From Nitrospira_E sp052156535 (lineage in GTDB: Bacteria > Nitrospirota > Nitrospiria > Nitrospirales > UBA8639), in NCBI RefSeq assembly GCF_052156535.1, contig NZ_JBQKUP010000038.1, forward strand, positions 248,001 to 312,000: a stretch of 64,000 nt of DNA, in the 5' to 3' direction. Made by a program: the position numbers and the translations under genes. Positions 46,298-55,922 of the stretch are shown piece by piece. How positions within the stretch are numbered: the first letter of the stretch is position 1; every line of letters begins with the position of its first letter. The notes below the pieces were generated by a model. It saw only the letters and a program-made list of their open reading frames with translations, made no database searches and was not told the DNA's origin.

Positions 46298-48124
46298 CTA
46301 GCCTGGAATGGGTTCTTCTTCCTTGACGTGAAGAAGCGCCATCAACTCTTCTCCGGTCATTACTTCCGCCTTTAACAAGGTCTCAGCCCCGTTCAACAGG
46401 ACCGGCCGAAGCTTTGTCAGCAATTCCCGGACGCGATTGCCTTGTTCTTCAATAAGTCGGCGCACCTCTTGATCGACCTGTTGAGCGGTGTGCTCCGAAT
46501 AGGTTGGGGTCGCATGTGACTCCATATTTTTCAAAAACGTCGGCTGAACGGATTCATCTAAGGCCACCGTTCCCAACTTATCGCTCATCCCATAATCCTT
46601 GACCATCCGTTTGGCGATGGTAGTGGCTTTTTGCAAATCATCAGCCGCTCCTGTAGAGGCCTCGCCAAAGACCAACTCTTCGGCCATACGCCCCCCTAAC
46701 AAGACGGCAATGCGATTTTCTAATTCGGAACGGGTGAGTAAATAGCGGTCTTCAACGGGGAGCTGTAGCGTATAGCCCAAAGCTGCAATGCCACGGGGAA
46801 TGATCGAGATTTTTTGGACGGGATCACATCCGGGCAAGGACATTGCCACTAACGCGTGCCCGACCTCATGATGAGCCACTCGTTTCCGTTCTTCCACACT
46901 GAGGACGCGGTTTCTCTTTTCCAAACCGGCAATGACCCGTTCCACGGCTTCTTCAAAATCCCTGTGTTCGGCCGTCTCCCGACTTCGTCGAATGGCCAGG
47001 AGGGCAGCTTCATTCACCACATTGGCCAGGTCGGCACCAACCATTCCCGGAGTCATGGCCGCAATTTTGTCTAAATCGACATCAGGAGCCAGCTTGATGG
47101 ATTTGGCATGTATAGCCAGAATAGCCGCTCTTCCGGGCCGATCGGGGCGATCAACCAGGACCTGTCGATCAAAACGGCCTGCACGGAGCAAGGCCTGATC
47201 AAGAATTTCAGGACGATTGGTTGCGGCCAGCATAATGACCCCCACACGAGGATCAAACCCATCCATTTCCACCAGTAATTGATTGAGGGTTTGCTCCCGT
47301 TCTTCGTGCATCATGGGCCCCGTTCCCCTGGCTTTTCCCAGTGCATCCAACTCATCAATGAAAATGATACAGGGTGCTTTAACCATGGCCTGTTCAAACA
47401 AATCTCGCACCCTGGCTGCTCCCACCCCCACAAACATTTCCACAAATTCCGATCCACTAATGGAGAAAAACGGCACACCGGCTTCTCCCGCAATCGCTTT
47501 CGCCAGCATGGTTTTCCCTGTGCCCGGCGGCCCCACCAAGAGCACACCCTTGGGAATCCGTCCCCCGATCCTCGTAAATTTTTCCGGCGTCTTTAAGAAC
47601 TCGACAACTTCCATGAGTTCCACTTTGGCTTCATCGACTCCGGCCACATCACTCATACGCGTCTTGATATCGCTTTCAATATAGACTTTAGCCTTGGATT
47701 TCCCGATTCGCATAAAACCGCCACCCGCCCCTTGTCCCATCTTTCGCAAAATCCAAAACCAGATCCCGGCAAAAACCAGAATAGGGACGACCCAGGAAGC
47801 CACGTCTTTCCACAGTGTGCTGACGATCACACCGGCATATTCCACATGTTTGTCTTCCAGTAAGGACACTAACTCAGGATCATCGACGCGCACCGTCTGA
47901 AACCAGTGGGGATCCTCTTCCCCTTTTTCAGATTTTAATTTTCCGTGAATGACTTTGTCGGTTATGGAGATCTCGGCGACCTTATCTTCTTGAACCCAGG
48001 CTTTAAATTGACTATAAGGCACCTCATCCATATGTTGGGCGGCAAAATACATTTCCTGGAGAATAATGAGTCCCCAGAATGCAATAATGAAATACCAAAT
48101 AGAGACACGATATTTTTTTTCCAT
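46298..48124 (-). CDS. ftsH: ATP-dependent zinc metalloprotease FtsH
   Basis: The start at 48124 (AGGA about 8 nt upstream) begins MEKKYRVSIWYF, giving 608 residues. Two N-terminal membrane helices flank a periplasmic domain (VPYSQFKAWVQEDKV). The AAA core follows: Walker A GPPGTGKT (198-205), IIFIDELDALG, and the second region of homology NRPEILDQALLRAGRFDRQV. The HEVGH zinc site (419-423) marks the M41 protease domain, and LVFGEASTGAADDL is the usual third-ligand region. It degrades membrane and regulatory proteins, with length close to the family norm. The gene is single, with a strong hairpin behind it. Confidence 0.95.
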   Translation of the reverse strand: MEKKYRVSIWYFIIAFWGLIILQEMYFAAQHMDEVPYSQFKAWVQEDKVAEISITDKVIHGKLKSEKGEEDPHWFQTVRVDDPELVSLLEDKHVEYAGVIVSTLWKDVASWVVPILVFAGIWFWILRKMGQGAGGGFMRIGKSKAKVYIESDIKTRMSDVAGVDEAKVELMEVVEFLKTPEKFTRIGGRIPKGVLLVGPPGTGKTMLAKAIAGEAGVPFFSISGSEFVEMFVGVGAARVRDLFEQAMVKAPCIIFIDELDALGKARGTGPMMHEEREQTLNQLLVEMDGFDPRVGVIMLAATNRPEILDQALLRAGRFDRQVLVDRPDRPGRAAILAIHAKSIKLAPDVDLDKIAAMTPGMVGADLANVVNEAALLAIRRSRETAEHRDFEEAVERVIAGLEKRNRVLSVEERKRVAHHEVGHALVAMSLPGCDPVQKISIIPRGIAALGYTLQLPVEDRYLLTRSELENRIAVLLGGRMAEELVFGEASTGAADDLQKATTIAKRMVKDYGMSDKLGTVALDESVQPTFLKNMESHATPTYSEHTAQQVDQEVRRLIEEQGNRVRELLTKLRPVLLNGAETLLKAEVMTGEELMALLHVKEEEPIPG

Positions 48125-48378
48125 ATTTGCTATCCTAACCTCTGTTCCTGCGTGACCCTGAATCGCATGAAGTGAACATAATCCTACTGTACCCAAGAAT
48201 CAGAAATACGTCTATCGAAATGGGTCAAAATTCTTCCCTGATCAATTATTCCCGGCGGCAAACCTTGCCATCGGCCCCGTACGTATATGGGCAGGGGGTT
48301 GAAAACCGTGAGGATCTCTTTCAAGTCTATGTGCTGTAAGGCACGTTCGGAGTCCGGCTGAATTCTCTCTTCTCAAGC

Positions 48379-49803
48379 ATGATCGCCTCTTACGAACCTC
48401 AGCTATTATGGATTCTCTTGGCCGGCTTGCTGATCGGAGGGACCATCGCGTGGGCCATTTGCTCCATTGTCTATCGAGGAAGGAAGGTCCAAGCCTTACA
48501 AGAGACCGCCACCCGATTTGCAGCGGCCCAAGCCCAAACAGGAGAACTTCGGACCCAACTCGCCACTCTGCAGCAGGAACGTGAACGAGTCTATCAAGAA
48601 TTTCGTCTGATGGAAGTGGCCAAAGTGTCAGCCGAAACACATCTTGAAAATACGCAACGACACTTAGCCGAACAGCGGGCCCTGCTGGAGGATGCAAAAT
48701 CGACTTTGTCGGATACCTTTCGCTCTTTAGCCTCCGAAGCCCTGGCGGGGAACAATAGGGGGTTTTTGACCCTGGCCGAGGAAAAGTTCAAAGCCCTGAA
48801 GGATGAAGCGACGGCTTCCTTCGACCAACGCCAGACCTCCATTGAATCCTTGTTGCAGCCGCTGACCGAATCCCTACGTACCTACCAAAAAGAATCGCAA
48901 GCCTTAGAAGATAAGCGGCTTCGTGAACTCAGTGTCGTGGGCGAACAGTTACGCCAATTGGCTTTCTCCCAGACCACCCTTCAAGCTGAAACATCCAAAT
49001 TGGTGAATGCCTTACGATCACCCCAGGTTCGAGGACGCTGGGGAGAAATCGCGCTTCGAAGGACCGCTGAGTTGGCCGGCATGTCAGAAAACTGCGATTT
49101 TTTTGAACAGGAAAGTGTTTCCACCGAAACCGGGCGCTTGCGTCCCGATATGATCGTCAAACTCCCGGCAGGAAGAGATGTGGTGGTCGATTCCAAAGTG
49201 CCGCTCAGTGCCTTTTTAGATAGCCTGGAAGCGCACACGGACGAAGACCGGGAAGCCGCCCTCAATCGACATCTCGGCCAGGTAAAACGCCATATCAGCC
49301 AATTAGCCTCAAAAGAATATTGGGATCAATTTCCAGCCGCTCCGGAATTTGTGGTCTTATTTATACCCAATGATTCGTTTTTAGCTGCCGCGGCCGAACG
49401 CGACCCTTCCCTCGTCGAGTCGGCCTTAACGAAAAAAGTCGTCATCGCCACACCCACCACCTTCATTGCCCTGTTGCGGGCCATTGCCTACGGCTGGCGC
49501 CAGGAACAAGTGGCGGAAGGGGCCCAACGGATCAGTATCCTCGGACAAGAACTCGCTGATCGACTGGGCACTCTGGCAGCACATTTTGGGAGAATTGGAC
49601 AAGCGTTAGGTCGGACCGTCGAATCCTATAATGCGACGGTCACCTCATTGGAGAATCGGATCTGGCCCACGGCCAGAAAATTCAAATCCCTTGGAATCAG
49701 CGCCAAAAAAGACCTCATGGACCTCAAATCCGTCGGGCATATGCCAAGACCGCCTGGGGAAATGGAACCATCCCCCGAAGACCTTCCACCCGCATCGCCA
49801 TAA
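48379..49803 (+). CDS. rmuC: RmuC-family DNA-recombination protein
   Basis: This 474-residue protein has one N-terminal membrane helix (LLWILLAGLLIGGTIAWAI), then a long coiled coil (~35-210, heptad-rich A, L, E, Q). The RmuC nuclease-like domain follows: RSPQVRGRWGEIALRRTAEL, DMIVKLPAGRDVVVDSKVPL, FVVLFIPNDSFLAAA, IATPTTFIALLRAIAYGWRQ. RmuC limits inversions at short inverted repeats. A Pro-rich tail ends the protein. It stands alone, divergent from ftsH. Confidence 0.93.
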   Translation: MIASYEPQLLWILLAGLLIGGTIAWAICSIVYRGRKVQALQETATRFAAAQAQTGELRTQLATLQQERERVYQEFRLMEVAKVSAETHLENTQRHLAEQRALLEDAKSTLSDTFRSLASEALAGNNRGFLTLAEEKFKALKDEATASFDQRQTSIESLLQPLTESLRTYQKESQALEDKRLRELSVVGEQLRQLAFSQTTLQAETSKLVNALRSPQVRGRWGEIALRRTAELAGMSENCDFFEQESVSTETGRLRPDMIVKLPAGRDVVVDSKVPLSAFLDSLEAHTDEDREAALNRHLGQVKRHISQLASKEYWDQFPAAPEFVVLFIPNDSFLAAAAERDPSLVESALTKKVVIATPTTFIALLRAIAYGWRQEQVAEGAQRISILGQELADRLGTLAAHFGRIGQALGRTVESYNATVTSLENRIWPTARKFKSLGISAKKDLMDLKSVGHMPRPPGEMEPSPEDLPPASP

Positions 49804-50032
49804 GTTGAGAGCACATTTTCTCTCCCGCTTTCTTCAAATGACATCCGTAATTCCTTACAAAAGGTTATGCCTGAATCGGGTCTGCTCAGTTCTTTCTGCC
49901 TGCCCGTAAACCCTGGGGACAGAGTTTGATCAATTCCTATTAGCGCTATTTTTAAGTACTCAAAAATTGTTATTATCTATATTCATTCGAGGGTTTGTTT
50001 AATGGATTAAGCTTTATTTTGGAAAGGATGAG

Positions 50033-50602
50033 GTGTGGCCCGTGGGACCTGGAATTACCAGCAGATCGACAACAGATTGGGAAAATGGCTTAAAAGCAGA
50101 AAACAACGAGTTGTCTGTGTCGTTGGGATTGGGTGCATGTCTTTTGATGATTCTAAGTTTGGTAGCCCTTTCAACCTCATCCTGGGCCGCCGCAGGTGAA
50201 GGCTCAGAAACTCTCGGCAAGTTTTTAGAAATTCCACTGAAAGATGGAAGCATCCCGGATAAACTCAGGTTTCCCCTCCATGAGCAGAATGCTGTTCAAT
50301 ATTTCAGCGCCGGATTAGGTAAGGAGGAACGGAGCCTGTCCTACCCGCCCTATTCCCTTAAATTGATCTTTGTGAAAGGTGAACGCGCTTTTTTAGCTGG
50401 TGTGGCGGTTGAGGTGATTAACTCAGATCAGACGACCCTGGTATCTATTCCAGGGGAAGAGGTACAAGGTCCTTGGTTATTCCTCAACCTTTCTCCCGGC
50501 AAATATGTTGTCAAAGCAACCGATTCAGGTGGGACCACTATTGAAAAAAGCATTACACTATCTGGAGATAAGACCACCCCTGTTCACTTTCGTTGGCGGT
50601 AA
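50033..50602 (+). CDS. Exported beta-rich protein of unknown function
   Basis: A GTG start at 50033 has AAAGGATGAG just upstream. The first 52 residues include an N-terminal cytoplasmic part and a hydrophobic helix (LGLGACLLMILSLVALSTSS) cleaved near SWAAAG. The mature part carries FLAGVAVEVINSDQTTLVSI and WLFLNLSPGKYVVKATDSGG, the pattern of a carboxypeptidase-regulatory-like domain. I assign no function. A start inside the frame nearer the helix is possible. Confidence 0.6.
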   Translation: MWPVGPGITSRSTTDWENGLKAENNELSVSLGLGACLLMILSLVALSTSSWAAAGEGSETLGKFLEIPLKDGSIPDKLRFPLHEQNAVQYFSAGLGKEERSLSYPPYSLKLIFVKGERAFLAGVAVEVINSDQTTLVSIPGEEVQGPWLFLNLSPGKYVVKATDSGGTTIEKSITLSGDKTTPVHFRWR

Positions 50603-50946
50603 GACGATTTTTCTCATCCGGGAATCGTCCTGATTATAGGTTTTTTGGCCCCCAAACTATCGGGGTTTTAAAAAGCCACCATCCACTCGGTGACCATCTT
50701 CATTAATTTTACATTGCGATAATTATACTTAAATTAAAAAACTTAAGAATAATAACTGTATACATGTTCAATCTATATAATTATTAAAGGTTTATTCACA
50801 TTCATGGAAGTTATTGATGTTTCTCATTATACAATTATGAGGATTTTTTAATATTGGATTAATCTTGACTTAAGATCAAAGAGCTATATCTATCAACAAG
50901 ACGTTTTAATACATATGTTATGATAAACAGTAAAAAGGAGATACAT
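50603..50946. other. AT-rich intergenic region
   Basis: This 344-bp gap is markedly richer in A and T than its neighbours. It holds a TTGACT ... TATCTA pair with a 16-nt spacer (about 50867-50894), a possible promoter for the zinc-ribbon gene that follows. No gene is evident. Confidence 0.45.
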
Positions 50947-51312
50947 ATGGGACATTTCGGAATACAGAAAAAGACCCCAACACTTGGGAAAAGTCCCATT
51001 AAGCGAGAAGAAGTTCACTCCGCTCCAAGCACTAAAACGGTGGATCCAAGGCATTCGGACACCTGTACACGATGTGGGGGATTTATGGTTTCCCATTGGT
51101 GCATGAATGTGAATTATGATGCCGGTGGAATGGAAATCCTGACCAAACGCTGTTTGCAATGCGGTGAAGTCATTGATCCCGTAATTCTGGAAAATCGCCT
51201 CAACCCTCAACGGGAGGCGATGAAAAAGAAAACCCGTCCACTCCTCTCTAGGCCCCTAGCATCATCAAATAAGGGCAGAGGATCCGGGATGAGTTGTACT
51301 CCTATAGCCTAA
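50947..51312 (+). CDS. Small zinc-ribbon protein
   Basis: The start at 50947 is set by AGGAG 6 nt upstream; this gives 121 residues beginning MGHFGIQKKTPTLG. Two Cys pairs (CTRCGGFMV and CLQCGEVID) form a zinc ribbon, with HWCMNVNYDAGG between. The C-terminus is basic and Ser-rich. Such proteins bind nucleic acid or proteins, but I know no function. The AT-rich upstream region suggests a strong or regulated promoter. Confidence 0.72.
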   Translation: MGHFGIQKKTPTLGKSPIKREEVHSAPSTKTVDPRHSDTCTRCGGFMVSHWCMNVNYDAGGMEILTKRCLQCGEVIDPVILENRLNPQREAMKKKTRPLLSRPLASSNKGRGSGMSCTPIA

Positions 51313-51582
51313 GTTTAAGGCATCTCACACTCCAGGGTGCTTTTGAACCACCCACGAGGAAGAGCTGGGCTTTGCCTTCTGAGATTTGAGGACTGCTTAT
51401 GTTTTTTAGTCTATCCTCCCCAGGATAATCCCAGGGCGCAAGCGTCCCCCCTCTTCCTTGTGGGTCCCATCTCACAGGAACGGAATGAGATGCATCGCTT
51501 CTGATAGTCTTTACCCCCCATTCCCGTTTTACTCCATTTACCCTCCTGGTCCATTTTTCCTTTTTCAGAAGAGGAGTGAACA

Positions 51583-52305
51583 ATGATTATATCTCCCGTC
51601 ATCATGAGTGTTCTCCTCTTCCTCCTTCCGCAAGTCGCCCTCGCACAACTTGGTGACTTTATGAAAGAGATCGACAAATTGTCTCTTCCTGGGGCAAAAA
51701 CCCTCGGAGATGACAAAATAATTTCTGGCCTTAAAGAAGCTCTGATCGTCGGAACGGAAAATACGGTGAAACTTACTGGTAACACAGACGGCTTTTTGAA
51801 AAATGAAGCTATTAAAATCTTACTACCTGAAAAACTTCAATCCATGGATAAAGCGCTTCAACTGGCCGGATTCGGGCCCCAAGTTGATGAGTTAGTGGTT
51901 AGTATGAACCGGGCCGCCGAGCAGGCCGCTCCCTTGGCCAAACCCATATTCAAAAATGCGGTCACCAACATGAGCTTTGACGATGCTAAGAAAATTCTGG
52001 ATGGAGGAGATACCGCCGCGACTGATTATTTTCAAGGTAAAACACGCGATCAACTTGCCACGGCGTTTAAACCTGAAGTGGAGAAGACGATGAGCCAAGT
52101 CGGGGTCACCACGCAATACAAGGAATTGGTGGGACAATATACGATGCTACCGTTTGTCAAAGTCCCGGCATTTGATCTGGATGACTATGTTGTCGGAAAA
52201 AGTTTAGACGGGCTATTTCACACACTAGCCCAGGAAGAGCAAAAAATCAGGACTAACCCTTCAGCGCGCATTACTGATTTACTTAAGGATGTCTTTAGCA
52301 AATAA
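51583..52305 (+). CDS. DUF4197 exported protein
   Basis: This 240-residue protein has a signal peptide ending near VALAQ. The helical body (SGLKEALIVGTENTVKLTGN, ILLPEKLQSMDKALQLAGFG, MSFDDAKKILDGGDTAATDY) is the DUF4197 signature. The conserved NEAIKILLP and FDLDDYVVGKSLDGLF are present. The family's function is unknown; it is periplasmic. GAAGAGGAG precedes the ATG. Confidence 0.88.
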   Translation: MIISPVIMSVLLFLLPQVALAQLGDFMKEIDKLSLPGAKTLGDDKIISGLKEALIVGTENTVKLTGNTDGFLKNEAIKILLPEKLQSMDKALQLAGFGPQVDELVVSMNRAAEQAAPLAKPIFKNAVTNMSFDDAKKILDGGDTAATDYFQGKTRDQLATAFKPEVEKTMSQVGVTTQYKELVGQYTMLPFVKVPAFDLDDYVVGKSLDGLFHTLAQEEQKIRTNPSARITDLLKDVFSK

Positions 52306-52351
52306 TTTACAAATCCATCATGGTCCCCCATCATAAAAATTTGAGAGAAAA

Positions 52352-52558
52352 ATGAACCAGCCGATTATCGGGTTTCACCAAGATGACGTGAATGATTGGG
52401 TAGCAGATTTGGCTTGCGGCCATGGGCAGCATGTTCGACATCAGCCTCCCCTCAGTTTTCGCCCATGGGTTCAGACACCAGAAGGACGTCGAGCCCACCT
52501 CAAAACCATCCTCAATTGCAAAAAATGTGACGAGGAGGCATCCCTTCCTTCACAATAG
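52352..52558 (+). CDS. DUF3565 small protein
   Basis: This 68-residue protein matches DUF3565. It has an N-terminal PIIGFHQDDVNDWVADLACG, the core GHGQHVRHQPP, and a C-terminal LNCKKCDEE. The four Cys/His-containing segments suggest metal binding. Function is unknown. It starts 47 nt after the DUF4197 gene and may be in the same transcript. Confidence 0.85.
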   Translation: MNQPIIGFHQDDVNDWVADLACGHGQHVRHQPPLSFRPWVQTPEGRRAHLKTILNCKKCDEEASLPSQ

Positions 52559-52635
52559 ACAACCTAACCGCACTTTCTCCCGTCCATAAACTTTCCTCCT
52601 GCCAAATATAAGGATACATCGCATACCGTGCTCTA

Positions 52636-52917
52636 TTAAGGATTATGCCACATCGCACCGTCCGCAAGGTTGTCACCTCCCTGGTGAGTGATTTTCAGGA
52701 TGTCCCCATTTTTCACTTTGGCTTCCAAGGTGGAAATTTTCTGATTAATCGTCAACATGAGTTCATTGGCCTGGAGGAAAGGCATTAATCCTTGAAAGTG
52801 ATCGGGGAAATCCTCTAGCAATTGCCGAATCGTAGTGGCGTTTTCCAAGCTAATTTCAACTTCCGGGTCTTCAACCGCTTCACGAAGCGAAAGGCCAAAT
52901 ATCAATACTTTTACCAT
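52636..52917 (-). CDS. ThiS/MoaD-like ubiquitin-fold protein with tail after the GG
   Basis: The start at 52917 has GAGGA 7 nt upstream; this gives 93 residues. The beta-grasp pattern is MVKVLIFGLSL, VEISLENATTIRQLLEDFPD, MLTINQKISTLEAKVKNGDI. In ThiS and MoaD the chain ends at Gly-Gly; here ITHQGG is followed by 12 more residues (DNLADGAMWHNP). The protein could need a protease to expose its GG, or the GG may not be functional. It lies 91 nt downstream of the FAD/Fe-S oxidase gene on the same strand. Confidence 0.7.
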   Translation of the reverse strand: MVKVLIFGLSLREAVEDPEVEISLENATTIRQLLEDFPDHFQGLMPFLQANELMLTINQKISTLEAKVKNGDILKITHQGGDNLADGAMWHNP

Positions 52918-53008
52918 TCGATGTTCCTCATGCAAAAATGAAAATCCATCCCGTTTCCAACTATCACAATGATAGCCCGCCAGAGTACCCCATCTTATAC
53001 TTATACCT

Positions 53009-55816
53009 TTACTTCCTCCCTGGATGCTCCCGCATGACCTGCGCAATATGCTTGACCTCTGCTATCCCCCGAAGTCCATTTTTTAACTGAATCATACATG
53101 CAGGGCAACTCGTTGCCACTACCTGTGCCCCGCTCTCTTGAATAGCCCGCTTCTTACGTTGGAAAATCTTCTGAGAGGTTTCATAATTTTTGACGATATA
53201 CGTACCCGCTCCCCCCGCGCATCGATCGGCATCCTGCATTTCGACAAATTCAAGGTCAGCCACAGAGGCTAACAAGTCCCTGGGTGCCTGGGACACACCC
53301 GCGGCACGAAGATGGCACGAAGAATGGTACGTCACTTTCTCCAACTTCCCATCGGCCGATACCGGGGTTGAGTGCATATTGGCTGACGACATCCCCTGTT
53401 CAACAAGAAATTCAGAGATATGCTTCACGCGTTTGGATAAATCAATGGCTGCGGCTTCCTCCGGCTCTCCATGAAAAAGCGTGGCATAATCTTTCAGACT
53501 TAACGTGCACGACGCACAACTGGTGATCACGGTGTCATACGATGCCAGGTGAGCCAGATTTTCTCGCGCGCCTTCTTTTACCAAATCCCGTAACCCGTAG
53601 GTTTCAATCGGCGTCCCCGAGCATCGTTGAGGTGGAAGAGCGACCTTCACACCGTAGTCAGCTAAAAGCCCGATCACAGCATCCCCGACTCCATCCTCAA
53701 AATAATTGGCCGCACACCCGTGAAAATACGCGATTGAGGCCTGCCGGAGATGTTCAGAGTGACACAGCTCAGGATACCGATCACGCAAATGCCGTTTAGC
53801 AAACATCGGCAGAACCATATCTCGGGGAATCTTTGCCGTGGGAGCCAACTTTCGCAATACAGGCCGAGTCATTTTTTCCAACATGCCTCGAAGAACCGGA
53901 CGATCCCAAAAAGATTGGGTCCATGCCAGGAGTTTCAACAGGGGATGAAAAATCCATTGACGGGCATGGAGAGCAAACACCCAACCGGCCAGTTCGTTGG
54001 GATGCTCCGCCCGTCGTTGAAGAATCAGTTCGGACACATCGACCCCGGCGGGACAAATAGTCCGGCAGGACTTGCAATTCAAACAGGCGTCGACCACCCG
54101 TTCGGATTGAAGGTACGAGTAGTCCGAAGCCGTCACAATTTCGAACCAGCCGCGCGCACTCATATCTTCAGACTGAAACACATCATACACCGGACATACG
54201 GAATTACATTTTGCGCACGTTGCACAGGGTTTGCCCATGCGCTCCACATCAATATGTTCCGTAAACGAGGTATCACTGATTTTCACACCGGGATTCATCA
54301 TGCCCTGTGGATCGAACGCCTGCTTCACTCGAACAAAAATTTGATACACCTCTTCCCCATACATCAAGCGAACGGTCTCGGCGCGAATACGCCCGTCTCC
54401 ATGCTCTCCACAAATTGATCCGTCAAACCGGTCTAAGACCGTCTGGTGAATCTCCCGGTGAGCCTCAACCATGGCATCAACATCATGTTGATTGTGCAAA
54501 TCAAGCAGCGGCACAATATGAGCATTGCCATTTCCCACATGTCCAAAGATGGCGACCGGCACCGATCGTCCTCCAAAGTATTCTTCCAAATACCGGATCA
54601 ACTCACCGGTGCGTGCGGCCGGCACGACCACATCATCGACAAAATTGATGGGCTTTTTTTGAGGATCAAATCGATAGAGCATCGGAAACAACGCCTTGCG
54701 GGCTTTCCACAATTCCCCTTGCTGGGCTGGATCCGACGCCAACCTCACCTCCCCGGTGAGCGGAAATCTTTCGCACATCTCCATCAAACGATGACGACGA
54801 TCTGCACCTCCGCCTTCATCAAATTCAATGAGCAGCGTCGCCGCTGCATCGGATGGAATGCCATAGCGATTTCGCCCGATCAAATCTAACGAATTTCCAT
54901 CCATCACCTCCAAGGCATTGGGGTTCAATTCCAATAAATGGGGAACCGATTCGCCCATACCATCCAGATGTCGAAAATGGATGAGACCCGTCACGGTGGC
55001 ATCAGGGCGTTTAACCAACTTGACGGTTGCTTCACTCATAATGCCAAGTGTTCCCTCGCTCCCGATAAATAATTTTTGAACCTCAAAGACGCCCCGTTCC
55101 AGTCCATCGACCAAATCAAAGACGTTATAGCCTGAACTGTTCTTACTCACCTTCGGACGCCTGGCGCGGATCAACGCTTGGTCCTCTTGGATCATGGTCC
55201 ACACCGCCTTTAGGGATGGAAATCCGTTCAACAGGGATGTATGAGCCGGGCCTCCAATAGAAACAGATTGGGCGTCAAGCCAACCCTCAGTAAGCAGCCG
55301 AATCCGGAGAGTATGAACGTTGTCCTTGACCGATCCATAGCGAAGCGTATGGGGACCGGCCGAATTGTTGCCGAACATACCTCCTAATTTGCACATATCC
55401 CCGCTTGAAGGATCCGGCCCATACATCAACCCCATAGGGGCCAACTGCTTATTAAATTCGGATAACACCAGGCCTGGTTGCACTCGCGCCCACTGCTCGT
55501 CGCGATTCACTTCCAGCAATCGATTCATTCGGGAGATATCCACGATAATGCCGGCTCCGATGGCTGATCCGGTCAGATTCGTTCCGGCAGCCCGTGGAGT
55601 CAGAGGCACTCCAATCTTGACGGCATACTCCATCACGGCATCAATGTCTTCCTCTGTTTCAGGAAGCACAACAACCTGTGGCGGAATTTTGTAGATACTG
55701 GCATCGACGGAATAGGCTTTCAGCGTGGCCCAATCCCACCGAACCTTATCCTGGCCCAATTGTTTGGCTAAATCGGGCCCCAGAGAAGATTTCTTTTCAG
55801 GTAGCAACAACGGCAT
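53009..55816 (-). CDS. FAD-linked oxidase fused to Fe-S and CCG domains (lactate/glycolate/2-hydroxyglutarate type)
   Basis: This 935-residue fusion has three parts. The first is a FAD-binding (VAO/GlcD) N-terminus (VVVLPETEEDIDAVMEYAVK, PRAAGTNLTGSAIGAGIIVD) and a FAD-oxidase C-terminal domain (VAIFGHVGNGNAHIVPLLDL, GSICGEHGDGR). Two 4Fe-4S motifs follow (CATCAKCNSVCP, CLNCKSCRTICP), then two Cys-rich CCG modules (FHGCAANYFEDG with CSGTP; SSCHLRAAG with CAGGAGTY). It would oxidise a D-2-hydroxy acid and deliver electrons to quinone or a partner. The substrate cannot be chosen from sequence. The downstream ThiS-like gene may share its transcript. Confidence 0.88.
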   Translation of the reverse strand: MPLLLPEKKSSLGPDLAKQLGQDKVRWDWATLKAYSVDASIYKIPPQVVVLPETEEDIDAVMEYAVKIGVPLTPRAAGTNLTGSAIGAGIIVDISRMNRLLEVNRDEQWARVQPGLVLSEFNKQLAPMGLMYGPDPSSGDMCKLGGMFGNNSAGPHTLRYGSVKDNVHTLRIRLLTEGWLDAQSVSIGGPAHTSLLNGFPSLKAVWTMIQEDQALIRARRPKVSKNSSGYNVFDLVDGLERGVFEVQKLFIGSEGTLGIMSEATVKLVKRPDATVTGLIHFRHLDGMGESVPHLLELNPNALEVMDGNSLDLIGRNRYGIPSDAAATLLIEFDEGGGADRRHRLMEMCERFPLTGEVRLASDPAQQGELWKARKALFPMLYRFDPQKKPINFVDDVVVPAARTGELIRYLEEYFGGRSVPVAIFGHVGNGNAHIVPLLDLHNQHDVDAMVEAHREIHQTVLDRFDGSICGEHGDGRIRAETVRLMYGEEVYQIFVRVKQAFDPQGMMNPGVKISDTSFTEHIDVERMGKPCATCAKCNSVCPVYDVFQSEDMSARGWFEIVTASDYSYLQSERVVDACLNCKSCRTICPAGVDVSELILQRRAEHPNELAGWVFALHARQWIFHPLLKLLAWTQSFWDRPVLRGMLEKMTRPVLRKLAPTAKIPRDMVLPMFAKRHLRDRYPELCHSEHLRQASIAYFHGCAANYFEDGVGDAVIGLLADYGVKVALPPQRCSGTPIETYGLRDLVKEGARENLAHLASYDTVITSCASCTLSLKDYATLFHGEPEEAAAIDLSKRVKHISEFLVEQGMSSANMHSTPVSADGKLEKVTYHSSCHLRAAGVSQAPRDLLASVADLEFVEMQDADRCAGGAGTYIVKNYETSQKIFQRKKRAIQESGAQVVATSCPACMIQLKNGLRGIAEVKHIAQVMREHPGRK

Positions 55817-55922
55817 AGGAACTCATTCTGCTCCCTATGAGGATGGCGCACAACCCTTGTCAGAGAGAAAACAGGAAGGAAAACAAACAGACCACAGCAG
55901 GACGCGTGGCCTCACGGTCGAT

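Noticed and set aside
50600..50680. Possible terminator after the exported protein gene (CCCC-N8-GGGG then TTTT)
   Set aside because: The stem is only 4 bp and unlikely to be stable, so I do not call it.
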